A stretch of DNA of 64,000 bases, taken from the NCBI GenBank assembly GCA_947311845.1, contig CAMZMU010000059.1:56468617-56532616 (forward strand), read 5' to 3'. Shown here one piece after another: positions 12,541 to 24,400 of the stretch (positions within the stretch are counted from its first letter, which is position 1; every line of letters begins with the position of its first letter). Below the pieces are notes generated by a model. The model worked only from the letters and a program-made list of their open reading frames with translations, was not told the origin of the DNA and did no database searches. Both the position numbers and the translations under genes were made by a program. The stretch comes from Poa pratensis (Eukaryota > Streptophyta > Magnoliopsida > Poales > Poaceae).

Positions 12541-13400
12541 CTCAAGCCCTTGTTCTAGTTTTTCATTCGGTTAGACGGTGAGGTACCCCGTTCTCGTTGT
12601 TAGGAGGAACATATGGTGTGGATTTGGTGTGGTGGGCTAGATCTAGGCAGCAGTCTGTTTGTGTGATCTGATTATCGGTGGAAATCAAGTGGATACATGA
12701 TGTAATGGGCGAGTTATGTGGGATTTTGTGTATGAAATCGAAATCCATGGTGATGTGATGTTGCGGTTTGGTAGGTTTTTTTAATTTGAGACGGGCACTT
12801 AAGCAGTGGTTGGTTTAGGTCAGTTTTGAAGTTTCCCATGGTTCTGTCCAAAGGCATGCACACCCTGGCTGTGCGAGTTTTTTGATTGTTGTTTTAGGTT
12901 GTCTAGGTTATCATCAGTGTTGATTTTTTCTGGTCATGCTTGTTTTTGCTTATTATTCAAGGTTTTTTTTTCCGGTCGTGCCTTATTCTAGCTAATCACA
13001 AATAGGCAGCTAGTCTCGTAACTCCTCTCCTTTCTTTGGCTTTTCTTTCGTGAGGTGCTCTCTCTGTATGTTCCATCTACCTCGTTTAAAATACAAGCAT
13101 ATTTCATAACATGTGGTTTGAACCTTACAACCATGTATGGTTTATTTGGCAATCACGTAGAATGTACTTGGCAACAATGTATAGTTAATTTGGCAACTAT
13201 ACTTTTTTTTTGGCAAATGCACCTTGTCTAAATCTCGGCAACCATGTATGTGTATATGTGAGCTTATATGCAGTTTATTTGGTAATCACCTATAGTTTAT
13301 GTGGTAGTCATGCATAGTTATTTTGGCAACTGCTTTTTTATTTTCTTCACATATACACATTGTCTAAACCCTGTCAACCATGTGTTGTTTATTCGGTAAT
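12541..13400. other. Left part of a TE-like region rich in 'ggcaac' repeats
   Basis: From about 13080 the sequence carries many short diverged repeats of the type 'tttatttggcaatcatgtgtagttattttggcaact'. The same pattern resumes after the solo LTR at 15917-16400, so the LTR split one pre-existing repeat region. No coding sequence was recognised and no terminal repeats were found. Confidence 0.5.
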
Positions 13401-15911
13401 TGAAAGAGCATGTGTTGCCCCATGTGTGGTTTTGGTAATTAATGACAATCTCTATGGACTAATGTTTGCATTGAGATATCTTTATAGATCGAGTCCATGA
13501 AGAAGTTTGGAGTTCATGTGTTGGACTCTAGAAGAGTATATGATGACCAAGGTTCTATCCAAGGATTTATATATGAAGAATGGTCATGTGTAGGGATGAG
13601 CTTATTGCAAGAGTGGCTTAGAAAAGAAGATTGAGTGAAGATTCATGTTTATCTCCAAGCCATCATCATATCAAGACAAGAAGTATATGAAGCGCAAGTG
13701 GATTCTTGAAGACGGAGCTTAGCGAGGCTCTCCCATAATGGAGTATGGGGGAGCATTTGGAGATGTCTTCATCAAGCATGTGCTAGCAAGCGCAATCAAG
13801 AAAGGTGGTCCACTTGAAGAGATCAAGATCGTCATCATCTAGCTCAAGTGGAATGCGCAAGGCAAAGGTATGATCTTGATAGGTTTTCTATTTTACCGGT
13901 CTCATGTTGTTAGTGGGAGACCGGCTTATAGGATAGACGACGTACTATCAAGAGGGGCTCTCAAGTGAGTAACTTGATCGCATCTTTGTGGAGAGCTCAA
14001 ACCTTTGCATTCTTGGCATATCATCTTTCTTGGTTCTTATTTGGCTTTTATCCATGTGAGAATTTAGAGCTTGTGTTCATCTCCATACCAAGCTCTAGTT
14101 CATCAAAAACGGGTTTCAAGTGAATATCTTGTGGTGTTTTTGATGTTGGAGGTTTTACCGGTTCGTCGTTTCTAGAGAGGTCAAACTCTCTCCTTATGGT
14201 CTCCTCCTCACATGATGGACTATGATGTGTATATGCATGATCTTGTAGTGCTTGTGATTATCTTCGGAACAAGCCCAAGATCATTGAAAACGGAGTCCGG
14301 ATGAAAACTTGTTTGCATTCTCGGCTTTGGAAATATTATCGGTCCACTTCAAGATAGGGTCCACACCTTCCCATGATTTTGTAGGCTTGCTCTTGTCGTT
14401 ACCTTTCCAACGCAATTGGATTCGCCTGATTTGGAGTTCGGTCGAGAAAGTTATTGCATTTCAGGATTTGCTGCTCTGCTGGTTTTTCTGTCCGGAGTCT
14501 CTGTGGTTTTAGGTCCGGAGTCTCCGGCCCCTGGTTTTGAGGCTAAGTGCCTCGCGCACGGCGCTTGCGGTATCGAGGCCGGAGTAGGTCCGGAGTTTCC
14601 CCGGAGTTTCCGGCAGGGCCGGAGTTTCCGCCCTCAAGGTCCGGAGTTTCCGGCCCATCTGGTTTTTCTGCGTTGAAGAGCTTCGCGGCGGCAACCGCTG
14701 TTTTGAAACCGGAGTTGGTCCGGAGTCTCACCGGAGTCTCCGCCCAGACCGGAGTCTCCGGCCTTTTGTGGTCCGGAGTCTCCGGTGTTAGTTTTCTGCA
14801 AACGGTTTTTCCCTGCTCTCCCCGGTCCGGAGTCTCCGCACTTTTGGTCCGGAGTCTCCGCACTGGCCGGAGTCTCCGGCCTCCGTGGTCCGGAGTCTCC
14901 GGTCTAAGTGGCTGTAACGGCTCTTTTTCTGGAGGGGTATTTATACCCCTCCACCTACCTTCAGCCACTCAGCTCTTCCAAGCACGTTTTTCCCCTTCTC
15001 TCTCCTCCATTGTTGACCTTGGAAAGCTTGCCCCTCTCCCAATTCCTCCCATGATTCTTGCATATCTTTGAGGGATTTGAGAGAGGAGATCTAGATCTAT
15101 ATTTCCACCAATCCATTCCTACTCTTAGTGAGGGGAACCTAGTAGATCTTGATCTTGGAGTTCTTGGTGTTTCTCCTCCTTTGTTCTTCCTCTCTTATTC
15201 CCCCATAAGCATTTGTTGCTTTGTTGGAATTTGAGAGTGAAGGACTTGAGCACTCCGTGTGCTCTTGCCATTGCTTTTGTGCATCGGTTTGCTCTCTCCA
15301 CGAAGATTCGTGGAAGTGAAAGTTCGTGAGTTTGTTACTCTTGGGTCATTGGACCCTAGACGCCTTTTGTGGCGAGTGGCGCCTTTTGTAGCGGTGCAAG
15401 GCCTTTTGTGGCCGCTTGGGAGCTCCCGATCCTTTTGTGGGTTGTGCCTCAAGTTTGTTGTAAGGGACTCGATTTCCGCCCAAAAGGAAATCAATAGTGG
15501 AAGGTGAATCGAGCTTTTGGGCAAGGTTCATCGGAGAATAGGGTGAGGCCATTTGTGGCATCTTGAGTTTGATACTCACACCCCTCCAACGAGACGTACT
15601 CCCCTAAAAAGGAGGAACTCGGGAATACATCGTCGTCTCCGCGTGCCTCGGTTATTTCTATACCCGAGCTCTTTACTTATGCAATTTACATTGTGATAGC
15701 CTTCGTGCGTGAAGTTATATATCTTGCTATCACTTTGTTGCTTGACTTGCTTAGCATAAGTTGTTGGTGCACATAGGTGACATAGTTTATTTAGGTTGTT
15801 GGCTTGTTAATTTAAACATCTAGTTTTATTCCGCAATTAGCAAGACTAAACCAGAAAAGTTTTTAAACGCCTATTCACCCCCCCCCTCTAGGCGACATCC
15901 TTGTCCTTTCA
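13401..15911 (+). mobile_element. Solo LTR, 2.5 kb, with 5-bp target duplication
   Basis: The element begins TGAAAG and ends CTTTCA, so it has TG...CA ends with a 6-bp inverted terminal repeat. The 5-base sequence gtaat flanks it on both sides (13396-13400 and 15912-15916). No second LTR, primer-binding site, gag or pol is present, so it is a solo LTR left by LTR-LTR recombination. Between about 14500 and 14910 it carries a dense run of 'gtccggagtctccg' units. Its start (tgttgccccatgtgtggttt) and its C-rich tail before 'ctaggcgacatcc' resemble long LTRs of grass retrotransposons; the family was not named. Confidence 0.88.
14500..14910. repeat. 'gtccggagtctccg' minisatellite inside the solo LTR
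   Basis: About twenty imperfect copies of a 12-16 base unit (ccggagtctccg or ccggagtttccg) occur here. The unit is nearly palindromic around 'ggag/ctcc', so both strands give open frames in this block. These should not be read as genes. Confidence 0.85.
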
Positions 15912-18654
15912 GTAATCATGTACATTTTATTGGCAATCATGTGTAGTTATTCTGGAAACTTATTTTTTTATTTTCCTAATGGATACACATCATCTAAACT
16001 CTGGCAACCACATTCGGTTTAGTCGGTAATCATGTATAGTTTATTTGGCAATCATGTGTAGTTATTTTGGCAACTTATTTTATATTTACCTTGCAATTTG
16101 CTTTGTCTAAACTCCGGCAACCACGTGTAGTTTATTTGGTAATCATGTATAGTTTATTTGGCAACCATGCATAGATTTTTTGGCAACTGTATTTTCTTAT
16201 TTATCTGAAAAGTATCCTTCGTCTAAACTTCGGCAGCCACATGATGTTTATTTGGTAATCATGTATAGATTATTGGGCAATCATGTGTAATTATTTTTGG
16301 CAACTGTATTTTTCATTTTCCTGAGGAATATGCCTTGTCTAAAGCCGAAAAGCATGTGTAGTTTATTTGGCAATCAAGTGTGGACTATTTGGCAACCGTA
16401 TTGCTCTATGGTTCGGTGATCCAAAACTTATCAGATGGTGTGTATATGGTGTCTCTATATTTGTACAATTAGTGCTCTTTTTTGCCTGGGATCTTTAGTT
16501 GGGAAGGTTTAAATGTAATTTTTAAAACTTGGGATTTTTGGTTAAAGAAAACCTGGTAAGTTTGTGCTACTTGATTCATAGATGTAGTTAATTTCTTCGA
16601 AGATGGATCTTGGTCATAGCAAGGTGATCTTGATCTGTTTCATTTTCTCCGTGTTCCATGGCGTGAGGGCCAGGGGGTTTCAGGGGAAGGAGGGGCAGCT
16701 GTTTTTTCTTGAACTTGGGCAGCTGGGGTTGTTATGGGCCAGAAACAAGGTAGTGCCATAGTGGCTCAGTAGTCCAGGAGGTATCGGTCGTGGTGACACG
16801 CGTAGCTGGTATACCGTGAGGGAATCGTTACCGGGGATATTGGGCGCCGTACGGGGGAGGTTAGCTGGGGCACGGTCCTCATGTAGCACCGTCCATTTGT
16901 TTTTTGCTCTTTAGATGTATGCTTTTGATAGGTTATTGAGGTGAGAGGGGTGGTTTAAGATCATTTTGTAATGGCCTGGCTCTTTTTTTATGTGTTGATC
17001 ATTGTACACATGTGTATTCATCATAATTTTAGGCACAATACTAATGCAATTTTGTGTTACGTTGGACAGGTTGCTATAAGGACTAGGGAGGAAGAAAGTT
17101 GTGAGCAGTGAAGAAGTGGAGGGTGGTGATCTCGGACTAAAAATCCGGTCCTGAAGGTGATTATAGACAAAGCCAAAGAGGTGCTGAAGACAGCCTTGTA
17201 GGTGGCCAAGCTGCAATTGAGCTAATATATTATGGTAACTGCATATAAACAAGCTGGTAACCTCATTCAGCAGGGTAAGCTGGTAATTGCGGATGGACAA
17301 TCTGGCAACTTACCTAATATTTTCTGGTAACTGCATATAAACAAGCTGGTAACCACATTCAGCTAGGAAGTGCATACCTGATTCTTGCAACATTGTAGTA
17401 TGTGTTAGAGGGTTACTGTTCCAGTCATCAACATCATTGTTTAGTTATTGTGCACATCTTTTGTTTTTTTGTAATGTGGCAATTTGGAGTTATTTATTTG
17501 TTTTTAGGCAACTTGAGAAGTAATACTTAATTTGGCAAAAAAAATGTGCATTACATGAAATGATTTTATTACACTCACCTTTTAATTGGCATGTGTGGCA
17601 GGATGCATAACATGTTAACTTGATGTCCTTTTCATTGTGTTTGAGTTTTTAGTTTTGACAAGACACCCCTTTGGCCTGTGTAGATTAAATCCTGGTTAGC
17701 ACAGCCAAGAGTACATGGCAACTTCTACTAAACAACCTGGCAACTTCTAATAAGTAACCTTGCAAGCACTACCGGTTACAAAATACCAAAATATGTAACT
17801 TTAAAGTTATCTAAGAAGTTCTTCTAACTTGTTTCAGAGTGCTGGGAGTTTTATGACGCCAAGGCTGACAAGAATGATGTGCAGGACAGTAAGAGCAAAA
17901 ATAACGTGTACTATATGGAACCTATAGATATTGAGCACATCAAGAAGTTTACATTGCCTAGTTGCCAGATTCCTAGTGTGTGGTTCCAGGTCCATGTTCA
18001 TGTTCATGTCACCACTTTTATATCTCCCAAAATTTTGTCATGTGTACCTAGTTGCCTAGTTTATGTATCTAAATCATCAGAATATCTCTATGGGTTTAGC
18101 AATTTGAATTTGTCAGATGTATGTGTCTACATAATGTTTCCAGTTTTCTCTTGTTTTCCTTCATGTTACCTGGTTCATGTAACTAGATCAACAAATTTGC
18201 TCTACATGTTTAATGATCTAAAACTTTTCAGATGGTTTGTGTACATATTTTTCTCATTTTTCCTTGGCTTGGATCTTAGTTGGGGAGAAGGCTGACAGGG
18301 AAGTTGTTTTTGCAAATGAATTTGGGTGACGGAAACCTTTTTTTTTACTGGAAACCTGGTATTGAATATCCCTAAATCGAGCAGTTGCGGTCAGGTGGAT
18401 TTGGTCATAAGTATCGGTGGATTTGGTCATAAGTATCGGTGGGCAGTTGGATTGATTGGGCCAGAAATCCCTGAAGGCCCAGGTCCCGAGCTGGATCCAG
18501 CTGGCACGCCCGCACGCCCGCACGGAAGCGTGGGATCGATAACAGGTTATCGGGCGCCGTACGGAAAGGGTAGGCTGGGGCACAGTCGCTAGATAGCAAG
18601 GTCCTTGATTCTATTATGTTGGCATGCATGCACCCGTGTGTGCGATCACTTTGA
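15912..18654. other. Right part of the 'ggcaac' TE-like region, with one exon-like piece
   Basis: Repeats of 'tttatttggcaatcatg' continue to about 16400, and 'ggtaactgcatataaac' repeats appear near 17240-17360. Two diverged internal copies of a segment occur at about 16420-16900 and 18210-18600, both with 'gggcgccgtacgg' followed by 'ggctggggcac'. The stretch 17837-17991 reads as an exon between an AG and a GT (CWEFYDAKADKNDVQ, then MEPIDIEHIKKF), but no family was recognised. It could be a captured exon or a transposase remnant. Terminal inverted repeats were not found. Confidence 0.4.
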
Positions 18655-20110
18655 GGTAAATAGGAACAAAAACAGTTGTGGCGCCATATTTGCTAGGGGC
18701 ACACCTGATGGTGGTGTGATTGTTAAAGTTGATGATTTACCCTAACTATGCCACTAATATATTTACTAGATATAAGTGTACTTAAAAAACTATTAGTCAA
18801 ACAAAGAATAGGCCACATCATGCAATAAAACCATGTTAAAGAGACAGAACAAGAACTGTTACGACTCATAGATACACGCGCCACATGTCAATCTACGAGT
18901 GGAGACATACGTGGTGCTGGACCATCTCAACAATGTCACTACGACATCATCTGCGATACGCCACCAGTAACTGAAAGAGGATCTTTTGGCATCGGCAAGA
19001 CACGCTAGGCATCAACATGAGATTTGGCTATTCCCGTCGAGACCCTTCTTTTGGAAACGACGACCAGACATACGCACTCACACGGGGTGCACTTTTGACA
19101 TATTCATCGTTTGTTTGTAGCCCCGCATGACGTCGAACCTGGAGTTTGAACTATAACGGCCTTCAGATGGATGGATGCAGCCAATTCTTCCGGCGGTGAT
19201 ACTGACAATGTCGTGACGTGATGCCCGTACCAACTAAATGCACGCCACAACAAGACATGCGTGTCACGGGAACTAGTAATAAGAGATAAGACCATAGAGG
19301 CGAATGGATCAGCGGCGATGCCGGCAGAAGGCAGGAAACCCTCGTCGCTCTGTTTCCGTGAGAGTCCGCGTACATACCACTCCGATTAGGAGAAATAAGT
19401 TTTTGGAGGTCATTCTTGCTTAGGAGATTTTTTAATAGCTCATGATTATACATAAACAAAAACACTCCACTTTTATACCCCGGTGTGTGTATGTGGGCGT
19501 TTGGTGCACAAAACAATTCACTTTTGCGTGTGACTGAACTACAGTACACTAGCTAGTATCTGCGGGCGTTTGGTGCACAAACCTAGGTGTCACATGCAGC
19601 ATGCTATGATCAAGGATTCGGGCCCACATGCCATAGGGATAGCCTGATTACCGTGTAGCCTAGCGGCGTGCACCACACTCGCGACAGCAGCCTCCAGGCG
19701 TGGTGGGCCCGACACGCGGCGGTGCGAGGGTCAAACGGGCTGATGCTGCTTTCCAGGGCGGCTCGGTCCCACCTGGCAGTGAGAAATGGACTCTCAACGG
19801 CTAGCTGCCGGGCTGGGCCGCGGCCCATGACGCGAACGACGCGTCGGCGTACGAATGGACGGTGACCCACTCAGAGAGAAGAAGAAAAAGGACGTCGTGT
19901 GCTGTGTGCACGTGAAGATCCCAAAAACGGGCTCGTGTCTCTCCTTTTTATTTGCCCGTATTTTGCCTGTGTCCACGCGATATGAGCCTATCGTTTTCAG
20001 CAGCTGGGGCGAAAATGAAACTCCAACTCGGGTAAGAAGACAGGATCCGGATAAGATGCATGGAGTAGAAATGGGCACCGAACAAATGAAACTACAACTC
20101 GGTTAAGAAG
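18655..20110. repeat. Segmental duplication, copy B
   Basis: This is the direct-repeat partner of 9795-11760, with the anchors listed there in the same order. It lacks the SINE. The copies end in similar 'acaggaycyggataagatgcatggagta' sequence (Y = C or T) and lose similarity soon after 'cggttaa'. Offset between the copies is about 8.86 kb at the left end. Confidence 0.75.
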
Positions 20111-20321
20111 AAGAAGAAGAACATGTAAAATTACTCATCACCGTTTTGTTCAGCAGCCACAAGTTTCATGCTCTTGCGCGTTATGAGGCTCGCTGTGTTG
20201 TTTGTCGGGCTTTTCTCAACAACATGGTGTTGATTTTGATGAGACATTTTCTTTTGTCATCATCAAACCACGTAGCTCAACAACACATCGAAAACGAGTC
20301 CCCAATACTGGTTTGAAGGCG

Positions 20322-20400
20322 CACAATGGCAACGAAGATTTTAATCGCTTCCAATAAATTTTTGGCAACATGCATAATATATAATCGTTGCCGAAAGTCT
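20322..20400. mobile_element. Fragment of a CACTA subterminal region
   Basis: About 77 bases ('caatggcaacgaagatttt' through 'cataatatataatcgttgcc') match the subterminal sequence of the CACTA end at 63829-64000. No CACTA terminus is present nearby, so it is a truncated relic. It sits just upstream of the possible gene at 20439. Confidence 0.6.
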
Positions 20401-20438
20401 TTAAATCAGATACATATATTAGTTCTTGACCGTTTATA

Positions 20439-20940
20439 ATGATGGCTAAAAGAAAAGAAAAAAAAAGACTGGTGATGCCTGCTACGTCGTCGATGGAGCA
20501 CTGGCTCATGCTTGACGGCCGTCGGGTCTTCACCTTCCTCTTCGCCCTGCTTCGTTGTGTAGTCTTATTCTACCTATTTAGTACGACACATAAGTCTTGC
20601 TCCTGGAGGCACCGGCTTCAGTGGACCGTATGGACGGAGCCCCGCTCCTACGTCTTCGCGGCCGCCGCATTATCTTTAGGTTTCCTCCTTGTCCTAAAGG
20701 AGATCAAAAGGTAAGATTCTTCATCTCTATACACAAGACAGATAAATATGCAACATAATATTATGCAACAAACAACCAAGAAAATATTTTGATCATCGGC
20801 TTTCTAAAAATACAAAACTAAACAAAAATGATTTAGATTTGTGCCTCATAATTAGATTGGATACACATTTCAGGGATGGAGCTGATGAGTCAAGTAGAAT
20901 GCAAAAGATATGTATTTGTGCATATCACAAGCATGAATAG
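20439..20940 (+). CDS. Possible small two-exon membrane protein, function unknown
   Basis: Exon 1 (20439-20710) ends at a strong donor (AAAAG/GTAAGA). A phase-matched acceptor (ACATTTCAG) gives exon 2 at 20874-20940, ending in TAG. The product is 112 residues from the first ATG, or 100 from the ATG at 20475, which begins MPATSSMEHW and has more typical context. Two hydrophobic segments are visible (VFTFLFALLRCVVLFYLF and YVFAAAALSLGFLLVL), with a Trp/Arg-rich linker between. Codons of exon 1 are GC-rich at third positions compared with the flanks, which argues for past coding use. No family was recognised. It may be a genuine gene or a fragment left by the CACTA relic just upstream. Confidence 0.4.
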
Positions 20941-21487
20941 CGCCACCCCGGATCACACGGTGTCATATAATTTTAATCATCAGCATTCTAAAAACAGAAC
21001 TAATTACAACTAGAACATAGGCTAAACAATGCATCATATATATGTAGATTGGACACGCACCCTAACCACTCTATGAGCACCTACGAAATACTAAGCCGGC
21101 AGATTGAGTCTTGAAATCGACGAAGTCACAAGTCGCAATGAGATGCAACTTGAGTTGAACACAAACTAGACTATTCATAAACAGACATATGACCACCACT
21201 TTTTTTAGGGACATATATATGACCATCACTTTATTGATGAAAATCATCAATGAGGAACCAATGATAATGTTGGAAAAATACAACCAAAGCAGAAAAAAGG
21301 CACTCCAGCAGGAGTGTGCACAATCTCCAATCCTAAACAATCACAACAAACTAATTCAATTCTAAAATGGCCCTATTCAAGAGACCTGCAGCAACGAAGC
21401 TCTCTGTGTCCTACTCCTCTGCAACCTCGTCTGCAGACAACCCAACGAACTGACGAAGCCCTCGCGACGGCCTCAGTCTGCCCTGGG
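20941..21487. other. 3' flank of the chromomethylase gene
   Basis: AT-rich sequence that should contain the 3' UTR of the minus-strand methyltransferase. No other gene or repeat boundary was recognised. Confidence 0.5.
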
Positions 21488-24400
21488 CTAAAGAAGTTGA
21501 TGGGCAGCACGACACGGGCCGTCGCTCCCATCATGTTTGCGCAGGTACGCCAGCCCCAGAGAGTATCCCAAGGCTCGGGCCACAGGGACCGCCACTGCGT
21601 TGCCGACTTGCACGTACCTGCCAGCATCATCAGGATTCAAGACCAACAGATGTTCAGTTTCAGTCTTGATTTATGATGAAAGTCCGACCAGAAGAGCGAG
21701 CAGTTGGTAAACTTACCGCTGCTCGATGGGACCATCCAGGCGATAATAATCTGGGAACCCCTGCAGCCTTGCATTCTCACGGACAGTCAGAACTCGGGCC
21801 TGGCTCGGGTGTAATATAGCCTGCAGGCAGTAACACCAAACACATTTAGAAGAGAGATTATAAACCTGACACTGTCGAAACTGAACAAAAGGTTGTTATG
21901 TGCTTCCTATACGGTCAGATCAGAGAGCTTGTGACAGAGCTGACCTGGCTGTGTGGCACTGGTCTGGTCACCACTGTAGGAACCGTCTGGTCCCACCACA
22001 GTCGTCCAAACGGCCTATAAATGCATCACAGCGTGAGCAGCATCAACAACATAGTATAGTTTCACAAAAGGAAAACAGTGAATATAAGGCACTAACCTGC
22101 GAGACGTGCCCCTCCTAAAATTCATTGCGTATTCAGGGACCTGGCCATACAGACATGCACTCTTCGGCAACTGTGACTAGAAGAAAAAAACCTGATGATA
22201 TTGGGCGCTACAACACGTACCAATGGTTTGCCAGACTCAAGGTAAACTCGTGGAATCTCAGGGTCAAACTTCGCGACATTGTTTGGCCCTACTCTTACAC
22301 CTTTCAGGTCACGGAAGTTGGCTCCCTAACCGAGAATTCAAAATTTTCACAAAGGGAAAAGGAATAATCACACAAGAAACATTTGGAAAAATAAAGCCAC
22401 CTACCTTCTCAAATGGTATTCGCTTAACGCGCTCATAATCATCTTCACCCAACTTCAGAGGACAGTGATCCATTAGCTTGCCTTCTCCAGGACCGGCTTT
22501 ATCACCGAATGAGTTATCCAACATTTCTAGAACATTGGAACAGCAATAAAAACTGAATTGAAACGTGAAATGCAAAAGAAAATGACTTTTCACAAACAGA
22601 AAGATGAGCATATATTCGTCTTATCAAAATAGCTATATAGTTACCTTTACGGCTAAGACGAATGTAGCGCTGAAATTCCGTCTTTGGTTTCACAAGGTAT
22701 TCAACTACGTCATCAGCTTGATCGTTACCAACCTGCATAACAGATATAAGACTATATGTGGAAAATATGAAATATAAAATTCAAGTAAAAAATACATGCC
22801 TTTGGTAAATCTGAGATCGCATCTTCAAGAACCAATGCATTCTTCAAGGTTGGATTTTGAATTTCGTTGTATGCGACAATGCTTTCCTGCAACAAAAAAT
22901 GAGCTCGTCAGCATATTTTCACCTCTTAAAGGATTTCATTAATTATGATCTCAATTTTATTATGGTTTTACTTACCTCGAATGCACTCGGCGTCCCGCTT
23001 CGCTTAACAACATTATGAGTGGGAAGAGGATATCTTGGTAGCACCTGCATATCCAAATACAACCGATCAATCATCTCAGAAATAAATGTGTAGCAAACAC
23101 TGAAAGTGACAAAGAATATTAAAACAAACCATTGTTGGGAGGGCACCCCAAAGGAAGATGCGCATGCGGAATTGTGGAAGCCCGTAACAACCTGCTGCCA
23201 TAACGCCCAGCCGAGACTGGTAGTTCATAGCCACCAAACGGCTCAACGCATACCTACCTAGATATCCTTCAGCAAATCGCAGTATATCCACCACATTTTC
23301 CATCAAAACGAACTTCGGCCGCAGATAGGACACGGTGTTCATAAAAGTGACCATCTGTCTATTCTTATCATCTTCTAGTGGGTTGTCACGGTTTCTAAAC
23401 CGATTAAGCCCGCTTATCCCTTGACAAGGCGGGCCCCCACACAAGACATCTACATCACCCTTTAAAAGTAACAGAACAAATAAACAACATTAGCCAATCT
23501 GATATTTATTCTGGTACAAAATTAAGGAGAAAGAAAAGTTTAGTACTCACAGGCAGTGGTAATAATTTTCGCATGTGTCCTTCTTGAACAAACTCCTTTA
23601 TTTTCAAAGGGCAATCACTGAACAATAAATAAATATCAGTGCACTTTACATAGATCTTTTTCAATAACTGCAAAGGAAATAGACATTATTATATAATAGC
23701 AATATGTTAAATTAGATACAAACCGAAGATTTTTAATGGGCTCCCAAGTAGCCTCTTCGGGACCATATCCCTTCCATTGCACCTGTTCAAAAAAATATTA
23801 CAACAAACTCAATAACAGAAGTAAAGTACGGCACTAGAAATGAAATAGATGGACAGTGGAGCACTTTGAAATAAATGCAGCTTTTCTTATAAATGCCACC
23901 ATAGCGGATATCAGTGAGTTTTTCAACGACAAATTCGTTCTCTTCGAGTTCACCCTCTTCCTCCTCATCGTCCATCGGAGGAGGTGCTTCGGCATTATTA
24001 CCATGGACATATTGGTCACATAGAACTGCCCATTCTTTTAAAAGAGATAGAAAATCATCCGCTTTCTCGTTCCGCACCTATATTAAGAAATCATAAGAAA
24101 AATTCTGGTCAGCTAAAACAAGAGGAATTGTACCAGCCAAAAAGAATTATAGATTCATGAGCCAACCTCGGTCTTGGGATGGTTGGACTTCAAGCTTTTG
24201 CACGCGTGGCTGTTAAAATCAACAGCCCACCTCTACAAATATAAAAAAGGAAATTATAGAAATAATGAAGGGTGGTCGAAAAATTATTCTCCAAATAAAT
24301 ATAAGGCTAAGTAATACCGTCTCAAGTTTCAATCCAGCTAGTGCAGCGCCCAAGCACAATCCAGTGGACATGCCACCGCAACCAGAATAAAGGTCAAGTA

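Noticed and set aside
14543..15071. Long open frames on both strands in the solo LTR
   Set aside because: They translate the 'ccggagtctccg' minisatellite into repetitive peptides. The unit is nearly palindromic, so both strands stay open.
9795..20110. The two duplicated segments as the LTR pair of one retrotransposon
   Set aside because: No TG...CA ends, no primer-binding site, no gag or pol between, and no target duplication.
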